Positions 36,173 through 45,232 of a stretch of DNA of 64,000 nt are shown in pieces. The DNA is taken from NCBI RefSeq assembly GCF_050003625.1, contig NC_134400.1, positions 188,881,726 to 188,945,725 of the forward strand. Reading direction: 5' to 3'. The position numbers were made by a program, and so were the translations under genes. Source of the DNA: Haematobia irritans. Taxonomy: Eukaryota; Arthropoda; Insecta; Diptera; Muscidae. Under the pieces are notes generated by a model. That model saw only the letters and a program-made list of their open reading frames with translations, ran no database searches and was not told the origin of the DNA. Positions within the stretch are counted from its first letter, which is position 1. The number at the start of each line of letters is the position of its first letter.

Positions 36173-38226
36173 AAACAAGTATATACAGCAGTAAGTTCGG
36201 CCGGGCCGAATCTTAAATACCCACCACCATGAATCAAATATTATAGTTTCCTTTCAAATTTCAGGGGGGTATGATGACATGTATTCTCCCAAGCAACGCA
36301 GTACACTTCCCGTAAAGATTTTACCTATGAATATCAGTTTCTGGATTTATAAGAACCATTTTTGTTTGAGTTATAGAGGAATCATTAACATCCCTTGGAA
36401 GTGTTCAAGAAAATGATGAAATAACGCCTTGATTTGAAATCTAAAATCTGTAGATTTTCACCCCCCTTATTTAAATGATTACGAGTAGTAAAAACTGGAA
36501 ATTTTCTATTCAGTTTAAAGCAATTTTTATAATAAGTGCGCCTTCTATACCCTCAAGAAGTGAAATCGGCCTTATCAAATGAAACGAAAAGAACTAAATC
36601 CGATACACGATTTTGTGAGTCTAAAATACCAGTATATGTTATTTATACTTTAAGGCAAATCGGATAAAAACTATTTCTAGAAACCCAAGGAGTTAAATCG
36701 GAAGATCGGTCTATATGGGGGCTATATTAAACTATGGATAAAAATCGGGAAATAGGTCTATATGGGGGCTATACCGAAACATGGACCGATACTCACCATT
36801 TTTGACACACTTTTTTATGGTTTTAAAATACCTCTAGATTTCCAATTTCAGGCAAATTGGATAAAAACTACGGTTTCTATTAGCCCAAGACCTCAAATCG
36901 GGAGATCGGATTATATGGGAGCTATACCGAAACATGGACCTATACTCAGCATTTTTGACACACCCTTTTATGGTCCTACAATACCTCTAGATTTCCAATT
37001 TCACGCAAATTGTATAAAAATTACGGTTTCTATAAGCCCAAGACCTCAAATCGGGAGATCGGACTATATGGGAGCTATACCGAAACATGGACCGATACTC
37101 ACCATTTTTGACACGCCTCTTTATGGTTCTAAAATACCTCTAGATTTCCAATTTCAGGCAAATTGGATAAAAACTACGGTTTCTATAAGCCCAAGACCTC
37201 AAATCGGGAGATCGGACTATATGGGAGCTATATCGAAACATGGACCGATACTCATCATTTTTGACACACGTTTTTATGGTCCTACAATACCTCTAGATTT
37301 CCAATTTCAGGAAAATTGGATAAAAACTACGGTTTCTATAAGCCCAAGACCTCAAATCGGGAGATCGGACTATATGGGAGCTATATCGAAACATGAACCG
37401 ATACTCATCATTTTTGACACACGTTTTTATGGTCCTACAATACCTTTAGATTTCCAATTTCAGGCAAATTGGATAAAAATTACGGTTTCTATAAGCCTCA
37501 AATCGGGAGATCGGTCTATATGGGGGATATACCGAAACATGGACCTATACTCATCATTTTTGACACACCTTTTTATGGTCCTACAATACCTCTAGATTTC
37601 CAATTTCAGGCAAATTTGATAAAAATTACGGTTTCTAGAAGCCCAAGACCTCAAATCGGGAGATCGGACTATATGGGAGCTATACCGAAACATGGACCGA
37701 TACTCACCATTTTTGCCACGCCTCTTTATGCTTTTAAAATATCTCTGGATTTCCAAATTCAGGCAAATTGGATAAAAACTACGGTTTCTATAAGCCCAAG
37801 ACCTCAAATCGGGAGATCGGTCTATATGGGGACTATACCGAAACATGGACTGATACTCAACATTTTTGACACGCATCTTTATGGTTCTAAAATACCTCTA
37901 GATTTCCAATTTCAGACAAATTGGATAAAAACTACGGTTTTTATTAGCCCAAGACCTCAAATCGGGAGATCGGACTATATGGGAGCTATACCGAAACATG
38001 GAACTTAACCTGCCTGCAGACAAAAGACGAGTTTGTGCAAAATTTCAGTACGATTGCTTCATTATTGAAGACTGTAGAGTGATTACAACAGACAGACGGA
38101 CATGGTTATATCCCTGTTCAAGAATGTATATACTTTATATAGTCGGAAATCGATATTTCGATGTATTACAAACGGAATGACAAACTTATTATACCCCCGT
38201 CACCATTCTATAGTGGTGGGTATAAA
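36173..38226 (-). repeat. Family C element, copy 2, reversed, complete
   Basis: The 3' end is first: CAAGTATATACAGCAGTAAG, the hairpin TTCGGCCGGGCCGAA and TACCCACCACCATG. Six or more C-type monomers follow, exactly 153 bp apart (TATATGGGAGC begins at 36912 and 37065). Next are TGTATTACAAACGGAATGAC and the 5' end ATTCTATAGTGGTGGGTATA. A 277-codon plus-strand frame (36762-37595) and a 179-codon frame (37469-38008) cross the array in step with the monomer. They have no known domain, signal peptide or start context, so they are not called as genes. Confidence 0.85.
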
Positions 38227-38503
38227 AATGAAAATAATTCCATTCCCATAAAATAAAGTTAAATTGATTTTTTGGTGAATTCACATTTTTTGAGTATATG
38301 TGTTCCAGAAATTCAACCATAATATTTCAATTCAACTCCGTCTTCTTGGAAGTTATACATAGGTTAGGTTAGGTTAGGTTAAAGTGGCAGCCCGATTAAA
38401 TTTCAGGCTCACTTAGACTATTCAGTCCATTGTGATACCACATTTAACTAAAAGTACCTATTACATATGGGCACTTCTAGTCTTAACCACTGAACCTTCT
38501 CTA

Positions 38504-41500
38504 TTATTTACTTTTGTGGAACCAACCAGATTGCTCCAAAAACATTAACAAACTGCTTAAGTTAACGTTTTCCAGGTCAGCCAGTAATCTAAAGCTATAT
38601 GCTCCTAAAATTCGCTTACGCCTTACACAAAAAGCAAGACACTCACACAAGAGGTGTTTAATTGATTCCTTTTCCTCCACGTCATGACAGCTTATACAAT
38701 AGTCATTATACTTCGCACCTATAGTTTTTGCAAATTCGCCTATCAGGCAGCGACCCGTTATAGCAGATATTAGGAGTGCTATCTGACGCCTTGAGAACAC
38801 TAGCATATCTAGTGTGCGGTTTAAGTTTAAATGGGGCCATATTTGCTTGGTGTCGTTACAACCCTTGCAATTTTCCCATCGAATATTGGCCATCATAACA
38901 GCCTTCTCACGCAGTAAGAGCTTGCAGGTGGCCAGAGGCATACCAACAGATTCTAGTTCCCCTGGAATATGTAAGGTAGTTCCTAGCCTTGCTAACACAT
39001 CTGCTTCACAGTTCCCCGGTATGTTCCTATGACCAGGCACCCATATTAGGTGAATATTGTACTGCTCAGCCATCTCGTTGAGAGATTTGCGGCAGTCTAT
39101 GGCCGTTTTTGAGTTAAGGAACACAGAGTCCAAGGATTTTATTGCAGGTTGACTGTCTGAGTATATATTAATGCCAATATTTGTTGGAACATTACTTCTC
39201 AGCCAATTCACCACCTCTCTTATTGCCAATATTTCAGCCTGAAAAACACTACAGTGATTAGGTAATCTTTTCGCTATTCGAATTTCCAGATCTTTAGAAT
39301 ATACTCCGAACCCCACTTGTCCATTCAATTTGGAGCCATCAGTATAGAAATCTATATATCTTTTATTCCCCGGGGTCTGTGTACACCACGCCTCACTGTT
39401 GGGAATTAGAGTTTCAAACTTTTTGTCGAAAAGTGGTTTTGCCAGGGTGTAATCCACTACGTTAGGCACATCTGGCATTACTTTGAGGACCGAACTATGA
39501 CCGTACATTTTTTCCGACCACAGCGATAGCTCGCGCAACCGCACAGCCGTTGTTGCAGCTGACTGTTTGGCCAAAATGTCTAAAGGCAATAGATGTAGCA
39601 TGACATTAAGGGAGTCTGTTCCTGTCTTACTAAATGCGCCTGAGATACATAAGCTCGCCATACGCTGAACTTTATCTAAACAAGTCGGTTTCTGAAGTGC
39701 CGGCCACCAGACTACAACACCATATAGCATTATAGGTCTAACCACTTCCGTGTATAGCCAATGCACAATTTTTGGTCTTAGTCCCCACTTTTTCCCTATT
39801 GCCTTTTTGCACGAGTACAAAGCTACCGTGGCTTTTCTCGCCCTCTCTTCAATATTAAGCCTAAAATTCAGCTTCCTGTCCAAAATAACGCCAAGGTATT
39901 TTGCACACTCACCAAAGGGAATTTCAGTACCCCCTAAGGAAATGGGCCTAACCGTGGGAGTTTTGCGATCTTTGCAGTACATGACTATTTCTGTCTTTGC
40001 TGGATTTACACCAAGACCATTATCTTTCGCCCATTTCTCAGTCATCCGGAGAGCTCTCTGTATAATATCTCTGATTGTGGATGGGAATTTTCCCCTGACT
40101 GCTAGCGCCACATCATCTGCGTATGCCACCACTTTTATCCTTTCTTTTTCTAGAGAAACCAGAAGGTTGTTTATAGCAACATTCCAAAGAAGAGGTGATA
40201 GAACTCCTCCTTGGGGAGTGCCTCTGTTCACATACCTTTGTATGTTTGCTTGCCCTAGTGTGGCTGAAATACGTCTCTTTATTAGAAGTTCGTCTAACAG
40301 CCTAAGTATACCTGGATCAACATTGAGAGTTGTCAGTCCATTTAATATCGAGCTCGGATGAACATTATTGAACGCCCCTTCGATGTCTAGAAACGCCACG
40401 ATTGTGTATTCTTTGACAGATAGTGAGCTTTCAATAAAGCTGACCAGTTCATGCAATGCGGTCTCAGTAGACCTGCCCTTCGAGTATGCATGCTGTCGTT
40501 TCGAGAGCAAACTTGAATCCACGCTAGTTCTAAGATACATGTCTATCATCCTCTCCAGGGTCTTAAGTAGGAATGAGGATAAGCTGATTGGTCGGAAATC
40601 CTTCGCACTCGAGTGAGAGGCTTTTCCTGCTTTAGGTATGAAGACAACTTTTGTTTCCCTCCACTTTTCTGGAATATATGCTAAGTTTACACATTGTTTA
40701 TATATCACCGTCAACCAGGGGATAAGTCTTTCAGCCACTGCCTGTAACTCCGCCGGAGTAATTCCATCAGGTCCGGGGGATTTGAATGGTCCAAAGCTAT
40801 TTAAAGCCCATTTTATTCTAGATTCCGACACAATTTCCTCGATAGGAAGTGATCGCCGAGCCTCTGTTACACCGCCGGAACATGGTTCAACCGTCTGATT
40901 TCCAGGGAAGTGTGTGTCAAAAAGTACCTCCAACGTCTCCTCACTGGACGTTGTCCAATTTCCCTCCGATGTTTTAATGAAACCTGGAGCGGTGTTAGTG
41001 GATGCTAGTACCTTCCGTAGTCTGGAAGCCTCTGACGTATTCTCAATACTGCTACAGTAATCATCCCAAGAGTTTTGTTGAGACCTTCTCAGTTCTCGTT
41101 TATATTCTCTCAGATTCATCTTGTAAGTGTCCCAATCCTCCGGAGCTCTTGTGGACTTTGCTTTGTTAAAGAGCTTCCTGCAGGATTTCCTCATATTACT
41201 TAACTCCGTAGTCCACCATGGCGGCCGATTTTTTCCCCTTGGCTTTCCCCTAGGGCAAGCAGTTTTCAGTGAAATGTTGAAGGCCTTAGTAATCCGCTCC
41301 ACTGCGTGTTCGATATCTTGCACAGTGCTCATATTTGTCTCCGGCATTTCCGGTATCATCAAATTGAACGATTCCCTATACCTATTCCAATCAGCTTTCC
41401 TAACATTTGGCGGAAATATGGTCTTTGAAGTACGAACAGCCAATCTGAAACTGATGTAGCGATGATCTGAGAAGCTATGTTCCCTCAAAACTTGCCACTC

Positions 41501-42106
41501 AGATATCTTATCATTCAGTTCCGGAGAGGTCAACGTTACGTCCAAAACCTCTTGTCTGTTCCTGGTGACGAAGGTTGGTGCATCTCCCTTATTGCAAACT
41601 ACCAGGTTAGTACGCAAAATAAACTCTTTTAGCGACTCTCCCCTTGCATTAGTATCACTACTTCCCCAAATACTATGATGTGCATTTGCATCGCATCCCA
41701 TAATGAGTTTTGTCTTTGTTTTTAGTGACTCCTCAACTAAGGTCTTAACGGCACAGGGTGGCATATCCCTATCATGTCCCATGTAGACCGAAGATACCCA
41801 ATATTTGCATGTGGATATCTCTAGACTGGCTACGACAGTGTCTGCATTGCTCAATGAAGGAAGCAGAAACAAGTTTAGTTCGTTTTTAGCAATTATACAT
41901 GCTCGATTTATATCGTTACCGGTATTATGCAAAAGTTTGAAACCCGGAGTGCTTAATTCGCAGATCTTGTTTTTATATATGTATGGTTCTTGAATAAGAA
42001 CTATATCTATGTCTCCTTTCATCAGGAGAACTTTTAAGGCAGCACAAGCGGCCTTACAATGGTGAAGATTTATCTGGAGGAACCGTAGAACCATCCAAAT
42101 TTTCAA
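38504..42106 (-). CDS. Retrotransposon ORF2: endonuclease, reverse transcriptase, RNase H
   Basis: This 1200-residue polyprotein nicks target DNA and primes reverse transcription of the element RNA there. Residues ~5-225 are the endonuclease/exonuclease/phosphatase domain, with QINLHHCKAA (N12), QEPYIY (E40), GCDANAH (D139) and SFSDHRYISF (D214, H215). Residues ~480-745 are the reverse transcriptase, with FLDIEGAFN (D574), GTPQGGVLSP and YADD (D664, D665). RNase H spans ~917-1045, with D923 in YTDGS, E958 in FQAEIL, D984 in YSDSQ and D1036. A C-terminal zinc-knuckle-like motif is C1137-x2-C1140-x10-H1151-x2-C1154. All key residues are present and there is no interruption. The start (42106) overlaps the end of ORF1 by about 53 bases in another frame, as expected for a two-ORF LINE. 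A Met at residue 5 is an alternative start. Confidence 0.93.
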   Translation of the reverse strand: MKIWMVLRFLQINLHHCKAACAALKVLLMKGDIDIVLIQEPYIYKNKICELSTPGFKLLHNTGNDINRACIIAKNELNLFLLPSLSNADTVVASLEISTCKYWVSSVYMGHDRDMPPCAVKTLVEESLKTKTKLIMGCDANAHHSIWGSSDTNARGESLKEFILRTNLVVCNKGDAPTFVTRNRQEVLDVTLTSPELNDKISEWQVLREHSFSDHRYISFRLAVRTSKTIFPPNVRKADWNRYRESFNLMIPEMPETNMSTVQDIEHAVERITKAFNISLKTACPRGKPRGKNRPPWWTTELSNMRKSCRKLFNKAKSTRAPEDWDTYKMNLREYKRELRRSQQNSWDDYCSSIENTSEASRLRKVLASTNTAPGFIKTSEGNWTTSSEETLEVLFDTHFPGNQTVEPCSGGVTEARRSLPIEEIVSESRIKWALNSFGPFKSPGPDGITPAELQAVAERLIPWLTVIYKQCVNLAYIPEKWRETKVVFIPKAGKASHSSAKDFRPISLSSFLLKTLERMIDMYLRTSVDSSLLSKRQHAYSKGRSTETALHELVSFIESSLSVKEYTIVAFLDIEGAFNNVHPSSILNGLTTLNVDPGILRLLDELLIKRRISATLGQANIQRYVNRGTPQGGVLSPLLWNVAINNLLVSLEKERIKVVAYADDVALAVRGKFPSTIRDIIQRALRMTEKWAKDNGLGVNPAKTEIVMYCKDRKTPTVRPISLGGTEIPFGECAKYLGVILDRKLNFRLNIEERARKATVALYSCKKAIGKKWGLRPKIVHWLYTEVVRPIMLYGVVVWWPALQKPTCLDKVQRMASLCISGAFSKTGTDSLNVMLHLLPLDILAKQSAATTAVRLRELSLWSEKMYGHSSVLKVMPDVPNVVDYTLAKPLFDKKFETLIPNSEAWCTQTPGNKRYIDFYTDGSKLNGQVGFGVYSKDLEIRIAKRLPNHCSVFQAEILAIREVVNWLRSNVPTNIGINIYSDSQPAIKSLDSVFLNSKTAIDCRKSLNEMAEQYNIHLIWVPGHRNIPGNCEADVLARLGTTLHIPGELESVGMPLATCKLLLREKAVMMANIRWENCKGCNDTKQIWPHLNLNRTLDMLVFSRRQIALLISAITGRCLIGEFAKTIGAKYNDYCISCHDVEEKESIKHLLCECLAFCVRRKRILGAYSFRLLADLENVNLSSLLMFLEQSGWFHKSK

Positions 42107-42438
42107 CCACCGTCACATCAGCCGCTTCAATTGAGTCATCAAGGGCTTCCTCTTCACAGATCTCGGTGACTCTCGCAACAGTCCGCGGTTCAGCTTTGGT
42201 GAGGCTTGAGCCTGTAGAAACTTCCCGCACATGATTTTCGCCATAGTCTGCCGGTTTTATGTCTCCTTCGGCTTCGCTAGGAGATTTTTTCACTGCTGAC
42301 TCTACCGGTGGATTGTCCGTTTCGGTATCCTTTGGCTGATCGCTTTTGTATACCTTCATATGGATATCATGAAAGCCATAACTTACGCGTCCTTGGGTCT
42401 GGGCTAGATGTGGCAGCGACTCTATGTTTAATATAAAC
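42054..42438 (-). pseudogene. C-terminal fragment of retrotransposon ORF1 (gag-like)
   Basis: The frame is open from the truncated 5' edge at about 42438 (reading ESLPHLAQTQGRVSYGFHDI) through MKVYKSDQPKD to a stop at 42054-42056. The last ~100 residues are acidic and Ser/Pro-rich with no zinc knuckle left. Its position just upstream of ORF2 with a 53-base overlap marks it as the tail of ORF1. The element 5' end and most of ORF1, including any zinc knuckles, are missing, so this copy lacks its own nucleic-acid-binding protein. Confidence 0.8.
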
Positions 42439-42448
42439 AGTTATACAT

Positions 42449-43274
42449 ATTTATACCTCAATGTCATTCTCATTTCCCCTTTCGTTTAATTTAAGAATTC
42501 TATCATGCAGTTAGGCCTTGAGTTATTGCTTAATAATAAATTAAATTCAATTAAAAAAACACCTTGAATTATAGATTTATTGATTAAGCTATATATGGTA
42601 TAGCGTCAAATTTCAATATCTGAGGAATTTCGTCTATTAAATCTAAGTAAACAGAAAAATATCCAACTGCCCATTAATGACCCATTTAGGTTTTCGAATA
42701 AAAAATTCAACAACTTTAACACTTAAAACTAATTGCATAATTTTATAAATCACTTGCCATTAAGTAAATTAAAAATAACAACAAAAAAATAATAAAACAA
42801 TAACGATGGTACCATTTGTATGCCATCATCCATACAAACCGTATTCATTAAATGGGCGGTCAATGATAAAGATCAGAAAACTATCTACAAGTAGAGGGAT
42901 GGTACTTAAATAAATCAAATAAAACCAAGCCAAAACATATAATCAATTATGAATTTTATAGTTTTGGATGATTTATGCAATTCTTGTTGAGATTTCTGTT
43001 TTCAAAAAAAAAAAAAAAAAAAAAAAAAGCCGGGTGAATTGAAAATATTTTGCCCTACCTCAATTGTATTGAATTAATTGTATTTGACATGTTCAAGAGT
43101 TCAAATAGGAAATACTTTTAGAAGACTAAAACATGGAGAAGATGGGTGCCATGCTTGTCGGTATCGTTGGTCTGTTTACTAAGTGCTTATAATTGGGCAA
43201 GAGAGAAAGAGAGCGACACACAAATAGGTCTAAAACAAAAGACTTAAGTAATAAACCCGAAAGCTCATTATGTA
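42449..43274. other. AT-rich non-coding stretch
   Basis: AT-rich flank of the LINE with an A-run at about 43003-43027. No gene or repeat family is recognised. Confidence 0.6.
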
Positions 43275-44905
43275 CCCAGCAAAAAAATTAAATTAAATTA
43301 AAGGCACAATTTTAAAAACACTTCCCAAAATGTTCTCGCAAAGATGTTCTCTATTTTAACTGCACAGGTTAACATTTTTATAATTCGCTTGTTTCATATT
43401 TTTGATGAGAAATTTAAATTTTTTTTGTTTAAAATAGGTTAGAAACAGCTTAAGAATTAATAAAATGATACAAATTATTTAAATTATGCCGAAAAAAAAT
43501 ATTAAATCTATTCTAGAAAACTTGCAAGATTTTGAAAATATTTGATGTCAAACGTTCCAGACACTCGTTAGAATACATTAAAAATCATTTTAAATTTATT
43601 TATTTGTCAAAATATCACAAAATTTCTTAATTCACATCCAAAACACTGAATTTGCATCACACCTTAAGAAGTGATGCAAACTCAGAGCAACGGTTACTGA
43701 AATGGTGGACATCCATCCTATGACAAGCCCATGTCAAATTCATCGCTTCTGCGCCAATTTTGCACCACTTCCGGATCCAAAAAGAACATTTTCACTACTT
43801 TTTTGGCGAAGTTTGTTTTGCTGCCCAGCAAAAAAAGAGCTTCCAAAAAATTAGTTTGGATCCCCAATCTGTGATCCGGAAGTATTGCAAACTTGGAGCA
43901 TCTCCAATGATTTGTACATGGACTCGTCATAGGACGGAAGTACTGCCTTTTTGGATTCTTTGCATTGCTTTTGAAGTTGTGCCCTGGAAGTTAATTTGAA
44001 TGAAGAAATTTAAAAAGCGAAAAACAAAATTTTTTTTCAACCAATTTCATTTTTTTTCCAACCATATTTTTTATTACACTATTATTTTACAATTTATTAT
44101 TTAATTTTTTACAATTTGAAAAACTTTTTCGCTCCGACCAGGGGTTGATCCTGGGTAATGGCACCATAATGGGTAATGGCACCATAACACAACGCCTTAG
44201 CACACTCAGCCACAAACGCCATTGAACATAAAGCGTCGAAAGGTCAATTCAAATGTTTGTGATATGATCGTAATACGATAACAAGGAATATCATTGTAAT
44301 TGCTTCTCGAGATGTTCTTTATTAGTATGAACAAAAAAATAAGAAACGCAGGTTCAAATCTCACCAATTATCAAATATTTTTCTAAAAAATTATTTTTTT
44401 ATGTCATGAATCGTTTTTATTTTTTTATTTTCGGCATATATTTTTGTATGAATATATTTTTTCTATTAAAAATCAACAAAAAAATAAAAATTCTCGTAAT
44501 TTGCAAAACCTTTTCAAAAGAACTTCCATGAAAGCGAAAAAGTCAAACGGCACAGGTTCAAATCCCAGCGGGGATGAAATTTATTTTTTTTTTATTATTT
44601 TTTTTACTTTTTTTATTAATTTCTATTTTTATTTTAGTTTTTTATTAGTTTTCTATTTTTTTGTAAAATTTAATTATACAAAATTTGCACTTAAAAAAAG
44701 CATTCTTTTTAATACTTGTCCACAAGGACTGCATCGGAAGTAGCAAAAAATCATTGGGGGATTCCAAGATGCGCTTTAGAAGAAATGTTTATGGACTTGT
44801 CCAAAAGGACTGCATCGGGAGTTGAAAAAACTCGATGGGGGATTCTGGGATGGGCTTTAAAAGAAATGTTTGTGGAACAACTTCCACTTTTTTTTGGTGG
44901 CTGGG
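43275..44905. mobile_element. CCCAGC-ended non-autonomous element, 1.6 kb
   Basis: Termini are CCCAGCAAAAAAATTAAAT and its partner GGTGGCTGGG, flanked by TA on both sides (43273-43274, 44906-44907). A further CCCAGCAAAAAAAGAGCTTC occurs internally at about 43824, suggesting nesting or an internal end duplication. The interior includes an inverted pair around GATCCGGAAGT/ACTTCCGGATC (43767-43777, 43872-43882) and two short segments resembling a pol III box B (GGTTCAAATCC near 44548 and GGTTCAAATC near 44349). Two 81-bp tandem copies lie near the right end. No transposase is present. Confidence 0.65.
44715..44877. repeat. 81-bp tandem duplication
   Basis: Two copies, 44715-44795 and 44796-44877. 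Each contains CTTGTCCA, AAGGACTGCATCGG, TGGGGGATTC and AGAAATGTTT in the same order, with substitutions. It lies just inside the right terminus of the CCCAGC element. Confidence 0.8.
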
Positions 44906-44977
44906 TAGGTCTTTTCTGCAATATTTAATTTGGTCAAATTTCGAAAGCGTAGAAACTGCTGTATGTCGATACTCCCA

Positions 44978-45055
44978 GGGATCCAATATACATAGGGATC
45001 CAATATTTATAGGGATCTGATATGCATAGGCATCGAATATCCATAAGGATTATAT
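44978..45055. repeat. ~19-20-bp imperfect tandem repeat
   Basis: Four to five units of the type ATAGGGATCCAATATACAT decay progressively into ATAGGCATCGAATATCCAT. The rest of 44908-45232 is AT-rich with nothing recognisable. Confidence 0.75.
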
Positions 45056-45232
45056 TTCCCATCATTTGTGAAAAATTATATTTTGGATGAAAAATTATAT
45101 ATTGTATTAAATGTCGCAAAACTAAAATTAATAACTTCATTACAATAGTGATTTGAATTTGTTCTTTTGCGGAGGTTTGGTAAATTAAGAAAATCATCGT
45201 TATCTATTATTGAAGTTCTACCCCAGAAAAAA

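Larger units (their letters stand above)
38361..42438 (-). mobile_element. LOA-type non-LTR retrotransposon, 5' truncated in ORF1, ORF2 intact
   Basis: The element lies on the minus strand and is bounded by the 10-bp target duplication AGTTATACAT (38351-38360 and 42439-42448). It contains the end of ORF1, a full ORF2 and a ~140-bp 3' untranslated region. The last ~60 bases carry TCACAATGG, a small stem-loop and GGGCTGCCAC. They are followed by a CCTAA-repeat tail instead of poly(A). ORF2 has an endonuclease, reverse transcriptase, RNase H and a C-terminal CCHC motif, which fits the LOA clade (an RNase H-bearing group). I cannot exclude a related RNase H-bearing clade. The perfect duplication and undamaged ORF2 suggest a young insertion. 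Confidence 0.92.

Noticed and set aside
36762..37595. 277-codon open frame
   Set aside because: Same reasoning: a monomer-periodic frame inside a family C array, with stops appearing as soon as a monomer carries an indel.
38361..38381. Telomeric TTAGG array
   Set aside because: Only about four units, always at the 3' end of the LINE/SINE and inside a target duplication.
39750..40361. 203-codon plus-strand frame opposite the LINE ORF2
   Set aside because: It is antisense to the reverse transcriptase region and is a shadow of a long real coding region.
43760..43999. 79-codon frame in the CCCAGC element
   Set aside because: It overlaps an inverted pair and an internal terminus copy and has no domain, so it is probably chance.
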